DNA from: CBFGWV01 sp965652545
GTDB taxonomy: Bacteria > Pseudomonadota > Gammaproteobacteria > Competibacterales > Competibacteraceae
Direction: 5' to 3'
Assembly: GCA_965652545.1 (NCBI GenBank)
Contig: CBFGWV010000059.1
Span: 1 to 20,046, forward strand
DNA length: 20,046 nt
Part shown: positions 1 to 7,231 of the stretch, in pieces
How positions within the stretch are numbered: position 1 is the stretch's first letter
Layout: each line of letters begins with the position of its first letter
Notes under the pieces: generated by a model
Databases searched by the model: none
Seen by the model: the letters and a program-made list of their open reading frames with translations, nothing else
Told to the model about the DNA's origin: nothing
Position numbers and translations under genes: made by a program

Positions 1-1
1 C

Positions 2-310
2 AGCTATGCCATTACCCACTGCGCGGCCGGCGGCGGCCCCGAACCTGCACTGTGGATTCCCAACCAGTACGGCGAGGCCGACGGCGGCCTTGCCTGCGAG
101 ATCGCGAAGGCAATCCCCAACGACGAGGGTGCGTACGCGGTCGATGTCGTTTGCACCGGTGTGGGTGGCTTCGCGATGACGGGCAGCGGCATCATCGCCG
201 TCAGTGGCGATGCGCTCGACGGCCGGATCGAACTCGGTGCCGCCGGAGCCAGCGCGGACATGCGGGTGCGGCACGAGTGGGTGGCGCAATCCGTCGGCGG
301 CTGCGACTGA
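2..310 (+). CDS. C-terminal part of a small DUF3617-like protein (5' end outside window)
   Basis: An open frame enters from the left edge and ends at TGA 308-310, giving about 102 residues. Two cysteines (in GLACEI and VVCTG) are followed by a glycine/serine-rich stretch reading GSGIIAVSGDALDGRIELG and then a terminal GGCD. The spacing of cysteines, the SGD-x-DG segment and a Cys near the extreme C-terminus resemble DUF3617 proteins, small secreted proteins of proteobacteria with no settled role. The family call rests on remembered pattern only. A pilin-like or other periplasmic protein is possible. The signal peptide, if any, lies outside the window. Confidence 0.45.
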   Translation, partial: SYAITHCAAGGGPEPALWIPNQYGEADGGLACEIAKAIPNDEGAYAVDVVCTGVGGFAMTGSGIIAVSGDALDGRIELGAAGASADMRVRHEWVAQSVGGCD

Positions 311-336
311 TCCGTCCTTGCTCTAGGATCGTCGCC

Positions 337-1002
337 TCAGGCTGATTGGGTGCGGCTGGCCGGTGCAGCACAGATGTCCAGCAGACGCTGCTGGACCTGG
401 ACATCCCCGTGCTCGCGCAGACTGATCTCCACCCGTTCCACCGCGAAGTCGTGGGTGCCCAGCCGCGTAACGCTGGCACCGAGAGGGCGTGAGCTCCTGC
501 CGGTGACTTCGATATGGAAGCAGTGCCCCCGTGCATCGGTAATGGAGCAGATGGCCTTGTCGCTGCGCCAGAGGATCTGTTTGATCAACCCGGCATTTTC
601 AGACTGATCGGGGATGATCGGTCCGTTGCCGAAAAGCGGGAATCGGCCGCATGTGCCGAGTTCGAGGATGACGCCATCTCTGTCGAGGGTAACCCCCGCG
701 CCTTCACCGATACCCAGTGCCACATGGTTGCCGAGCAGCGTGACCGACATGGCGAAATGCCCCTTCCCTATGAAGTGCCGTCCCTTGGGCTGAGTGCACC
801 CGACGCTTCGCACCACACTGTCGTGACGGGCGATACTCGATAGCTTGCAACTGTCGGATAGGCGCAGCGGTATGGTGCGCCGGAACGGAGACGGCCTGCT
901 CATCGAGCCGGTGAAGCGTAGTGTGGCCCGGTCAATGTCGCTATTGCATTTGGCTAGCAACGCCTTGGATGGTTTGCCGGGATCGTCTTTTCGGCCTGCC
1001 AT
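337..1002 (-). CDS. Hypothetical protein, 221 aa, unrecognised
   Basis: This is the longest open frame in the region, from ATG at 1002 to TGA at 337. I do not recognise a family. The first ~80 residues are basic and rich in Ser/Arg. The remainder looks like a compact mixed alpha/beta domain, with hydrophobic strands (MSVTLLGNHVALGIGEG, GVTLDRDGVILELG) and several scattered cysteines. There is no obvious signal peptide or membrane segment. Codon use is more mixed than in the neighbouring genes, with more A/T-ending codons, and the upstream spacer is AT-rich, so recent acquisition is possible. A TATAAT hexamer lies about 124 bp upstream on the same strand. Shorter plus-strand frames overlap it but have no better coding signs. 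The true start could be an internal Met such as the one before SVTLLGN. Confidence 0.5.
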   Translation of the reverse strand: MAGRKDDPGKPSKALLAKCNSDIDRATLRFTGSMSRPSPFRRTIPLRLSDSCKLSSIARHDSVVRSVGCTQPKGRHFIGKGHFAMSVTLLGNHVALGIGEGAGVTLDRDGVILELGTCGRFPLFGNGPIIPDQSENAGLIKQILWRSDKAICSITDARGHCFHIEVTGRSSRPLGASVTRLGTHDFAVERVEISLREHGDVQVQQRLLDICAAPASRTQSA

Positions 1003-1310
1003 TCGAGTGATGCCTCGCCGTACGATTTCGCTGCAACGTTCAGGGTGTGGGTTGCCGCTGAGTGGCCGCCATGCACCCGTTGCTTGTCGGATACAAGCGC
1101 TGAGTCTGGATGAAGCTTTTATGACATTATAGGACTTGTTCGAAAGTCAGAAGATGGTTGAAGAATGTTTTTGTCGTTATTGAAAAGTTTGCTGTCGTGT
1201 TTCGTGTATGAATACCGTTTCTTAAAGTGAAGATTATCGAGTGCTGGAACCGGCCCGCGCGGATGCGGATATCAACAGACCGTTGAAAAGATGTTCCAGG
1301 CTTTTGAGTC
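1003..1310. other. AT-rich intergenic spacer
   Basis: This 308-bp gap separates two minus-strand genes and is clearly more AT-rich than the flanks, especially 1120-1230. It holds a candidate TATAAT promoter element for the gene at 337-1002, and a short perfect inverted repeat at 1082-1098 (GCTTGT, 5-nt loop, ACAAGC). I see no coding frame with support and no canonical terminator for the operon that ends at 1311. Confidence 0.5.
1126..1131 (-). promoter_or_regulatory. Candidate -10 element (TATAAT) for the 337-1002 gene
   Basis: The minus strand reads TATAAT exactly at 1131-1126. The -35 region 15-18 bp further upstream is a poor match to TTGACA, so activator dependence or a chance AT-rich match is possible. 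Just upstream lies GAACAAGT (1141-1134), identical to one half of the TetR operator found at 5216-5229. Confidence 0.35.
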
Positions 1311-1835
1311 TCACGCTGTTTTACACGACGGCGCCGTCTGCGCGGTCGCCTTGCCCGCCGACGCGATCCAACGCAGACTCCTCACCCAGGCCGACCACGG
1401 CGTGAGTTTGGGTGTCCGACCCAGTGAAGCCTCGGCGGTTGCCAGGGCGTCTTTCAGCAAGGCATCGTGCAGCGGGCGGAAGACAATCGCCCAACTCGCC
1501 ACCGCCATTCCGTGGGTCGTCATGCACAAGGTGTGTCGCAAGATGACGCCGTCTCCGTCGTCATCCGCGATGTCCAACCCATGCCAGCCGTTGAAACCTT
1601 TTGGCCGGGTGAAGCGAAAGCGGATGGCCCGCCCCGGTTGATAGTCATCCACGACATAACCTATTGGCCCGTGGCCGCCGCTGGCGCCGACACCCAGTGG
1701 CCGATCTAGAGCCATGCGCGGCCAGCAATGGCGCGGCCAGAGTGCATCCTCGCGGGAGGCGAGGGTATCGATCAACGCGCCTACGCGCTCGGCTGAGGCT
1801 GGCAAGCGGCGCTCGTGGATATTCATGACGTTCAT
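1311..1835 (-). CDS. SRPBCC (START-fold) family protein
   Basis: The 174-residue product starts at ATG 1835 behind GGAGG, which overlaps the end of the upstream permease gene; only 2 nt separate the genes. Its N-terminal pattern (I-x-E-x-x-L-P-A-x-x-E-x-V with WP and a GGHGPIGY-type strand, then a VVDDYQPGRAIRFRFT strand and a mid-domain H near WHGLDI) is that of SRPBCC/polyketide-cyclase-like proteins, which bind hydrophobic ligands in a helix-grip cavity. The C-terminal ~30 residues are probably disordered. It is the last gene of the arginine-type transport operon. A START-fold protein is not a normal component of such transporters, so its role is unknown. It is a soluble cytoplasmic protein as far as can be seen, with no signal peptide. 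Confidence 0.65.
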   Translation of the reverse strand: MNVMNIHERRLPASAERVGALIDTLASREDALWPRHCWPRMALDRPLGVGASGGHGPIGYVVDDYQPGRAIRFRFTRPKGFNGWHGLDIADDDGDGVILRHTLCMTTHGMAVASWAIVFRPLHDALLKDALATAEASLGRTPKLTPWSAWVRSLRWIASAGKATAQTAPSCKTA

Positions 1836-1837
1836 GT

Positions 1838-2551
1838 TTAGCGCGCCTCCACTTCCAGCGGCGAGGGCTCCCGCCGCACCGATACTCCCATGCGCCGCTC
1901 AATGTAACGGAAGATGCGCACGATGATGAAGGTCAGCACCAGATAAAGCAGGGCGGCGGTGAGCAGGGGTTCGTACACACGGAAGGTCTGGGCGCGAAGA
2001 ATATCGGCCTCGCCCATGACATCGCGGACGGTGATCGTGAACACGATGGCCGTGGCCTTCATCAGCAGCACGGTCTCGTTGGCCAGCGCCGGCAGGCAAT
2101 AACGCAGGGCGATGGGCAGCGTCACCAGACGCATCGTCAGCCATGGCCGCAGGCCCAGGCTGGATGCCGCCTCGTTCAAGCCCCGCGGCACGGCCTGGAT
2201 CGCTCCGCGCAGAACCTCGCCGGAGTAGGCGGCGGTGTTCAGGCTCAAGGCCAGGATGGCGCAGAAATACGGGTCTCTGAGCAGCGGCCACAGGGCACTC
2301 GTGCGCACCTCGCGGAACTGTGCCATGCCGTAGTAGATCATGAACATCTGCACGATCAGCGGTGTGCCGCGGAAGAACAGGATGTAGGCGTACGAGGGTA
2401 TCCACAGCAGCGGGTTGTTGGACACCCGGGCCAACGCGACAGGCACGGCCATGACATTGCCGATGACCATCGAGGCGCCGATCAACGCGAGTGTGATCCA
2501 CAATCCGTCGATCAGGTTGATGATCACCCGCTGCATGAATTCCCAGTCCAT
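1838..2551 (-). CDS. aotM: Amino-acid ABC transporter permease, AotM/HisM type
   Basis: This 237-residue inner-membrane protein has five or so hydrophobic segments, including WITLALIGASMVIGNVMAVP near the N-terminus and LLTAALLYLVLTFIIVRIF near the C-terminus. The cytoplasmic EAA loop is clear (EAASSLGLRPWLTMRLVTLP), the site where the transporter ATPase docks. Length and sequence style match the HisM/AotM branch of the polar amino-acid permeases, which pair with a HisQ/AotQ subunit. It begins 6 nt after the AotQ-like gene, so the two are co-translated. Arginine/ornithine specificity is inferred from the binding protein and neighbours, not from this subunit. No ATPase subunit gene is adjacent. 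Confidence 0.85.
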   Translation of the reverse strand: MDWEFMQRVIINLIDGLWITLALIGASMVIGNVMAVPVALARVSNNPLLWIPSYAYILFFRGTPLIVQMFMIYYGMAQFREVRTSALWPLLRDPYFCAILALSLNTAAYSGEVLRGAIQAVPRGLNEAASSLGLRPWLTMRLVTLPIALRYCLPALANETVLLMKATAIVFTITVRDVMGEADILRAQTFRVYEPLLTAALLYLVLTFIIVRIFRYIERRMGVSVRREPSPLEVEAR

Positions 2552-2557
2552 GGCCGG

Positions 2558-3271
2558 CTACCTTCCTGTCTGGCCGCGCGCGAAGCGCCGCTCGGCAATA
2601 TGGAAGGCGATCATCGACACGACGGTCAGGGCAAGAAAGATCAATGCCACGGTGAAGTAAAAGGTGAACGGCTCGCGCGTGCGCGCCGCGCCGGTCTTCG
2701 CCACGCCCAGCAGATCGCGGATGCCGACCACGCTGATCAGCGCACTGTCCTTGAGCACCACCAGCCATAGATTGCCCAGGGCCGGTACGGCGTAGCGCAT
2801 GGCCTGGGGGAGAATGACCTTGAGAAATGTCACCCCGCCGCGCAGACCCAAGGCACGGGCGGCCTCCCATTGACCCTCCGGCACCGCCTGGATACTGCCG
2901 CGGAAGATCTCCGTCGCATAGGCGCCGCAGATCACCCCCAACGAGGCCACGGCAGCGGCAAAGGGGTTGATCTCGACGGTTACCCCCGGCATGACCAGGG
3001 CGGTCAGGTCGCGCAATGCCGAGGTGCCGCCGTAATACACCAGCAGGATCACCAGAATGTCCGGGATGCCGCGGATCGCCGTGGTATAGCCCTCGGCGAT
3101 GGCCCGCAGCGGGCGCGGTCCCTGGCGCTTGGCCAGGGCGCCGAGCAGCCCGATGACCAAGCCCAGCGCGTAGGCGGTCACGGCGATCTGCACCGTCACC
3201 CAGGTCCCATGCGCCAGGGCCGGGCCCCAGGCGCCCTCGCCGAAGCCCAGGAGGGCGAGTGTGTCACCCAT
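2558..3271 (-). CDS. aotQ: Amino-acid ABC transporter permease, AotQ/HisQ type
   Basis: This 237-residue inner-membrane permease has an N-terminal segment (HGTWVTVQIAVTAYALGLVIG) and a TTAIRGIPDILVILLVYYGG stretch typical of HisQ/AotQ subunits. Its EAA loop reads EAARALGLRGGVTFLKVILP, followed by PQAMRYAVPALGNLWLVVLKDSALISVVG, the hallmark of this subfamily. It should form a heterodimer with the downstream AotM-like protein. It starts 11 nt after the binding-protein stop. The ribosome binding site before ATG 3271 is weak, so translation may be coupled to the upstream gene. Substrate assignment is by context. Confidence 0.85.
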   Translation of the reverse strand: MGDTLALLGFGEGAWGPALAHGTWVTVQIAVTAYALGLVIGLLGALAKRQGPRPLRAIAEGYTTAIRGIPDILVILLVYYGGTSALRDLTALVMPGVTVEINPFAAAVASLGVICGAYATEIFRGSIQAVPEGQWEAARALGLRGGVTFLKVILPQAMRYAVPALGNLWLVVLKDSALISVVGIRDLLGVAKTGAARTREPFTFYFTVALIFLALTVVSMIAFHIAERRFARGQTGR

Positions 3272-3282
3272 GGGGTGGGTGG

Positions 3283-4053
3283 TCAGCCGCCGTAGACGTC
3301 GAAGTCAAAGTACTTGTCGTTGATGGTCTTGTAGGTGCCGTTCTCGCGAATCGCCTCGATGGCGGCGTTGAATTTCTCGCGCAGCGCGTCGTCGCCCTTG
3401 CGTACGGCAACGCCCACACCATCGCCCATCAGCGGATCGACGAACGGTTCGCCCTTGATTTCGAAGTCTTCACCCTCGGGCGTGTTGAGCAGACTGTCGG
3501 TCAAGGCGATGGAGTCGGCCAGCAGCAGGTCGACGCGACCGGCGATCAGGTCGAAGTTGGCGTTCTCCTGGGTGTCGTAGGTGGTGGTGGCGATCTGCGG
3601 GTATTTCTCGGCCATGTACGAGGCATGGGTGGTCGACACCTGCACGCCTACGACTTTGTCCTTCAAGCCGTCGGCGGAGATCTCCACCTCCATGTCCTTG
3701 GCCCCGACGAAGGTGGCCGGCGTGTTGTAGTACTTGTCACTGAAGTCGACGACTTGCTTGCGCTCTTCGGTGATGGACATGGACGCAATGATGGCGTCGA
3801 ACTTGTTCTCCTGCAGCGCGGGGATGATGCCGTCCCACGCTTGCAGCACCCATTCGCATTTCACCTCCATCTGGGCGCACAAGGCCTCGGCGATCTCCGC
3901 CTCGAAGCCCGATACGGAGCCGTCGGCGTCGATGAACGTGAACGGGGGATACGACTCCGGCGTGGTCCCGATACGCACGACGTCCTGGGCGTGAGCGGCA
4001 GCGCCGAACGCCAGGGCGGCGGCCAGCAGGCTTGCGGTGGTCAGGTGTTTCAT
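3283..4053 (-). CDS. aotJ: Periplasmic amino-acid-binding protein, AotJ/ArgT/HisJ type
   Basis: The 256-residue product is a type-II periplasmic binding protein (SBP_bac_3). I place the start at ATG 4053, not the earlier in-frame ATG at 4083, because AGGAG sits 8 nt upstream and the product then opens with a clean signal peptide, MKHLTTASLLAAALAFGAAA, cleaved near AHA-Q. Mature landmarks are RIGTTPESYPPFTFIDADG, GFEAEIAEALC, FDAIIASMSITEERKQVVDFS, and a C-terminal YFDFDVYGG like that of lysine/arginine/ornithine-binding proteins. The AotJ-like reading is supported by an AotO-like gene upstream and an AruH-like transaminase nearby. Histidine or another basic substrate (octopine, ornithine) cannot be excluded. 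Confidence 0.85.
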   Translation of the reverse strand: MKHLTTASLLAAALAFGAAAHAQDVVRIGTTPESYPPFTFIDADGSVSGFEAEIAEALCAQMEVKCEWVLQAWDGIIPALQENKFDAIIASMSITEERKQVVDFSDKYYNTPATFVGAKDMEVEISADGLKDKVVGVQVSTTHASYMAEKYPQIATTTYDTQENANFDLIAGRVDLLLADSIALTDSLLNTPEGEDFEIKGEPFVDPLMGDGVGVAVRKGDDALREKFNAAIEAIRENGTYKTINDKYFDFDVYGG

Positions 4054-4113
4054 ATCGAGCTCTCCTGTGGGTTTATGCGTCACTGCATGGCAAAGCGGCG
4101 AGTCGTCGTCGGG

Positions 4114-5175
4114 TCAGCTCTCCAGAGCCCCCGTTCTGGGTGTTGCGCTGGGTGCATCGCCCAGCAGTTTCAGCAGATCGTCGCCGGCGCGGACCTGCCG
4201 TCGGTAGCGGCGGGTGAGGATGACGCCGGCCTGCGGTGCGCGCAGGTGGACCTCGCCATCGGCGTGGCCGGGGCGGTGGATCACGGTGGCGAGCAGATCG
4301 CCCGCCGCGACCCGCTGGCCGGGTGCGGCGTGGTACATCAGCGTGCCACCGACAGGGGTGGGGATCATATCGACATGGGCGATATCGCTGACCGTGCCGT
4401 CCCAGTGGGCGTCCGCCGTGGGCCCTTCGCCGTCGATGACGCCGCGGCCGCAGAGAAAGCGGTACAAACCCTGCGCGTCGGCTTCGGCGTGCTCGGGTGA
4501 TACATCGCTGATACCACGCAGTTCCACGGTGGCGACGAGCACATTATCCAGCCGTCCACTGACCAGCCAGGGGTGGAACGCGGCTTCCTCGAAGGCCGCA
4601 CCGCTGTCGTCGGCCCAGCGGACCACCGCCTGTGCCTGCATGCACACGGCCAGATCGCGCGCCGCCGGCCACAGGGCGTCGTGGGCATAGATGTATAGCG
4701 GGCTGTCCTCGTCGGTGTGCAGGTCGAGGATGATCGGGTGCTCCAGCGCCGTGCGCAGCAGCGCAGCTTTCATCCGCCGGCTGGCACCGGCTGCCGGGTC
4801 GTCGGCGATGGCCTGCAACCTCGCCAAACTGGCGGGCGAGGTGTCGGGCAGCAGCACGTGGTCGCGGTTGAAGTTCACCATCGAGGCGGCATCGAAGCGG
4901 CCCTGGTTTTCATGGTAGTGGGCCTGCGCGGCGCCGATGGGGTTGGCCGCCGGCACGATGACCACGTCCGCACGCAAGCGGCCGTCGGCTTCGGCCGCGG
5001 CGAGCCTGGGGATCAAACGGTGCAGGGCGGCTGTGCCGCCACGCTCTTCGGCATGCAGTGCGGCTTGGATGTAAGCCGACGGGGCTGATGGCTCGCGGCC
5101 GCTGAAGCGGAAGACCTCGAGGGTCCAGGCATGGCCCGGGGTATCGCCGGGCAGGGTGATCAGATCGAGTTGCAT
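4114..5175 (-). CDS. aotO: Succinylglutamate desuccinylase/aspartoacylase-family protein, AotO-like
   Basis: This 353-residue zinc-dependent carboxypeptidase-fold (M14-like) protein shows the expected metal site: H41-A-E-E44 in the HAEERGG motif and H153 in LDLHTDEDSP. It also has an N-F-N-R-D segment at 101-105 for substrate carboxylate binding and a likely catalytic Glu at 218 (VELRG). Family members cleave N-acyl amino acids. In Pseudomonas aeruginosa a related gene, aotO, sits inside the arginine/ornithine uptake operon and, as I recall, is not required for uptake. Here it is the first gene of the operon, ahead of the binding protein. N-acetyldiaminobutyrate deacetylase (DoeB, ectoine catabolism) is in the same family and is the main alternative. 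GGAGG lies 14 nt before the ATG, an unusually long spacing. Confidence 0.75.
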   Translation of the reverse strand: MQLDLITLPGDTPGHAWTLEVFRFSGREPSAPSAYIQAALHAEERGGTAALHRLIPRLAAAEADGRLRADVVIVPAANPIGAAQAHYHENQGRFDAASMVNFNRDHVLLPDTSPASLARLQAIADDPAAGASRRMKAALLRTALEHPIILDLHTDEDSPLYIYAHDALWPAARDLAVCMQAQAVVRWADDSGAAFEEAAFHPWLVSGRLDNVLVATVELRGISDVSPEHAEADAQGLYRFLCGRGVIDGEGPTADAHWDGTVSDIAHVDMIPTPVGGTLMYHAAPGQRVAAGDLLATVIHRPGHADGEVHLRAPQAGVILTRRYRRQVRAGDDLLKLLGDAPSATPRTGALES

Positions 5176-5215
5176 GGTGGCAGTGGCCGCCTCCCCGGAC
5201 GAAAACCGCTCTTGT

Positions 5216-5229
5216 TGAACACTTGTTCA
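5216..5229. promoter_or_regulatory. Operator palindrome A for the adjacent TetR regulator
   Basis: TGAAC, 4-nt centre ACTT, GTTCA is a perfect inverted repeat. It lies directly downstream of the candidate -10 hexamer of the aot-type operon, where a bound repressor would block RNA polymerase. Its 16-nt context (5215-5230) recurs with one mismatch at 13285-13300, and the core recurs at 5912-5927 upstream of the regulator gene. Confidence 0.7.
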
Positions 5230-5231
5230 GG

Positions 5232-5259
5232 AGTATGCGGGCTCATGCGGGGGTGTCAA
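5232..5259 (-). promoter_or_regulatory. Sigma-70-type promoter of the aot-like operon
   Basis: On the minus strand TTGACA (5259-5254) is followed, after 16 bp, by CATACT (5237-5232). The -35 is a perfect consensus match and overlaps the stop codon of the TetR gene. The operator palindrome begins 2 bp after the -10. The transcript leader to the ATG at 5175 would be about 50 nt. Confidence 0.65.
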
Positions 5260-5891
5260 GCCGCTTGGCCGCGGTCATCGCCGAGCATGCTGTTCACCCA
5301 TACGCGGCAGATCGTGACGCCTTCGTCCGGATCGAAGCTGTGGGGGTTGAGGCACCAGTCCACCCACAGGCCGTCCAGTAGCGCGGAGAACCCGATGGCG
5401 ATGAGGCGGCCATTGATGGCAGGCTTTCCGCGTTCGGCGGCGATGTCGGTAAGCAGTTGCTGGAGGTAACGCTGGAACGCCTGGTTGGTCTCGTCGTGAG
5501 CGGTCTGTACCTCGGTTGACTCGTAGGTCATGGCCCAGAAGACGATCCAGGCGCGAAGCAGGCCTTCGTCGAGATTTCCGGGTGAGAAGAACGCCTGGAG
5601 GAAGCCTTCGAGCCGTGCCTGGGGCGTATCGCCCGCGGCCTCGGCGTGGGACTTGAGCAACTCGAGCAGGCTGCCGGCGAGGTGGCGGTAGGCGTGGGCG
5701 GTCAGGTCTTCGAGGCTGTGGAAGTGGTAGTTGATCAGCCCCAGGGAGACGCCTGCCCGGGCGCTTATGGTGCGCACCGACAGGCCGGCGCGGCCTTCGG
5801 TTCTCAGGCATTCGGCGGCGGCGTAAATGATCTGCTCGCGGCGGCCTTCGGCGGTTTTGCGCTCATATCTTGGGGCTTTTCCTTGTTCCAC
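5256..5891 (-). CDS. TetR/AcrR-family (BetI-like) transcriptional repressor
   Basis: The regulator is 211 residues from a GTG start at 5891, preceded by GGGAG at a spacing of about 5 nt; the open frame upstream of this is non-coding shadow of the divergent gene. The N-terminal DNA-binding domain (roughly residues 13-60) is classical: REQIIYAAAECLRTEGRAGL, then the helix-turn-helix ISARAGVSLGLINYHFHSLEDL. The NYHF-S-x-EDL ending is like BetI and other amine- or amino-acid-responsive regulators. The C-terminal ligand domain carries WIVFWAMTYES and a GLWVDWCL segment typical of this branch. It lies between the transport operon and the divergent transaminase gene, with matching palindromes at both promoters, so autoregulation plus control of both units is likely. 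The ligand is unknown; arginine or 2-ketoarginine are reasonable candidates. Confidence 0.85.
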   Translation of the reverse strand: MEQGKAPRYERKTAEGRREQIIYAAAECLRTEGRAGLSVRTISARAGVSLGLINYHFHSLEDLTAHAYRHLAGSLLELLKSHAEAAGDTPQARLEGFLQAFFSPGNLDEGLLRAWIVFWAMTYESTEVQTAHDETNQAFQRYLQQLLTDIAAERGKPAINGRLIAIGFSALLDGLWVDWCLNPHSFDPDEGVTICRVWVNSMLGDDRGQAA

Positions 5892-5911
5892 CCTGTCTCC
5901 CTCTGCGCTTG

Positions 5912-5927
5912 TTGAACGGTTGTTCAA
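5912..5927. promoter_or_regulatory. Operator palindrome B between tetR and aruH
   Basis: TTGAAC, 4-nt centre GGTT, GTTCAA is a perfect 6-bp-arm inverted repeat in the divergent promoter region. On the minus strand it directly follows CATACT (5932-5927, sharing one base), the same -10-like hexamer that precedes operator A, so it fits an autoregulated tetR promoter. On the plus strand it would lie just ahead of TATGCT (5929-5934), a candidate -10 for the transaminase gene. Confidence 0.7.
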
Positions 5928-5990
5928 GTATGCTAGCATCCGGGCCGATGGATTGCGCTGATGCCGTCCTGCAATTATAGGGGGGGTGCC

Positions 5991-7172
5991 ATGGGGCGAT
6001 ATTCGACGTTGACGCAGCGTATCCGCGGCAGCGGTGCCGGCGTCTGGCGTTTGCACGCCCGTGCCCTGGCCGCCCGTGCACGTGGTGAGGATGTGATCGT
6101 CCTGAGTGTCGGTGACCCGGATTTTGCCACTCCCGCGCCTATCGTGGATGAGGCGGTCCGCGCGCTGCGTGCTGGCGATACGCATTACACGCCGGTGATC
6201 GGCCGCGAGATATTGCGCCAGGCGGTGGCCGATCGCCACCGCCGGTGTACCGGTCAGGCGGTCGGGGTCGCCAATGTCGGTATTGCGGCGGGTGCGCAGT
6301 CGGCGTTGTTCGCAACCGCGATGTGTCTGTTGGAGGCCGGCGATGAGGTGATCGCGCTGGATCCGATGTATGTGACGTATGAGGCGACGCTGGGGGCGAC
6401 CGGTGCGCGCCTGGTGCGTGTGCCGCAGACGGCCGGGGATTTCCGACCGGATGTGGCGGCAGTTGCGGCGGCGATCACGTCGCGTACGCGTGCGCTGTTC
6501 ATCATCAATCCGAACAATCCCACCGGTGTGGCGCTGTCCGCCGAGGAGCGCGATGCGATCGCGGCGCTGGCGGTGGCGCATGATTTATGGGTGGTGAGTG
6601 ATGAGGTGTATGCGGATCTGGTGTTCGATGGGGTGCATCATCCGATGGCCGGTGCGGGTATCGATGAGCGTTGTGTGACGGTCGGCAGTTTGTCGAAGTC
6701 GCATGCGATGACCGGTTGGCGGGTGGGTTGGACGATCGGTCCGGCGGCGTTGATCGAGCATGTGGAGCATTTGAATCTGTGCATGTTGTACGGTCTGCCG
6801 GGGTTTTCGCAGACGGCGGCGGTAGCGGCGTTGACGCGGTATCAGGATGAGGCGGCGCGTATGTGTGGTGTGTATCGCGCGCGTCGTGATCTGGTGGTAG
6901 GTCGGTTGTCGGGTTTGCCGGGTCTGCGGGTGCGGTCGCCGCAGGCGGGGATGTTTTTGATGGTCCAGGTGGATGGGCTGGGGATGAGCGGCGGGGCGTT
7001 CGCGGAGGCGTTGTATGAGGCCACCGGGGTGTCGACGTTGGATGGGGCGGCGTTCGGGGCCAATGCGGCGCACTGTGTGCGGTTGTCGTTCACGCTGGAT
7101 GAAGGGGCGTTGGGCGAGGCGAGTACGCGGATTGCGGGGTTTGTTCGTGGGCTTTCGGGCGGGCGTGCATGA
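5991..7172 (+). CDS. aruH: Class I aminotransferase, AruH-like arginine:pyruvate transaminase
   Basis: The 393-residue PLP enzyme starts at ATG 5991 behind a G-rich ribosome site (GGGGGG at 5981-5986); an in-frame ATG at 5961 has none. Fold-type I landmarks are N176-P-T-G, D204 and Y207 (SDEVYADLVF), the PLP lysine K236 in SLSKSHAMTGWRVGW, and carboxylate-binding R364 (HCVRLSF). The opening RYSTLTQRI plus VLSVGDPDFATPAPIV, DPMYVTYEA and LCMLYG closely follow my memory of P. aeruginosa AruH. That enzyme converts L-arginine and pyruvate to 2-ketoarginine and alanine, the first step of the arginine transaminase pathway. The partner decarboxylase AruI is not in the window. Codon use shifts to T/G-ending codons in the second half. 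Another amino-acid:pyruvate transaminase is the main alternative. Confidence 0.75.
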   Translation: MGRYSTLTQRIRGSGAGVWRLHARALAARARGEDVIVLSVGDPDFATPAPIVDEAVRALRAGDTHYTPVIGREILRQAVADRHRRCTGQAVGVANVGIAAGAQSALFATAMCLLEAGDEVIALDPMYVTYEATLGATGARLVRVPQTAGDFRPDVAAVAAAITSRTRALFIINPNNPTGVALSAEERDAIAALAVAHDLWVVSDEVYADLVFDGVHHPMAGAGIDERCVTVGSLSKSHAMTGWRVGWTIGPAALIEHVEHLNLCMLYGLPGFSQTAAVAALTRYQDEAARMCGVYRARRDLVVGRLSGLPGLRVRSPQAGMFLMVQVDGLGMSGGAFAEALYEATGVSTLDGAAFGANAAHCVRLSFTLDEGALGEASTRIAGFVRGLSGGRA

Positions 7173-7231
7173 GGCATGCTCGACGATAGGGCTGCGCTTT
7201 AGTTCGGGCCTCGGTGGGTGCCCGGGTTCTC

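Noticed and set aside
1082..1098. GCTTGT/ACAAGC inverted repeat as an intrinsic terminator
   Set aside because: Only 6 bp, no T-run, and it lies upstream of a gene start rather than after a stop.
3259..4500. 413-residue plus-strand frame across aotJ and the start of the aotO-like gene
   Set aside because: It spans two well-supported genes on the opposite strand and has a Gly/Val/Asp-rich shadow composition.
4114..5175. Ectoine catabolism cluster (DoeB with Ehu-type transporter)
   Set aside because: No ectoine hydrolase or ATPase gene is present, and the binding protein C-terminus and AruH-like enzyme favour basic amino acids; kept only as an alternative.
5892..6581. Long minus-strand open frame extending the TetR gene to 441 residues
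   Set aside because: The extension runs antisense to the aminotransferase gene, is Arg/His/Thr-rich with no domain, and the GTG at 5891 has a good ribosome site.
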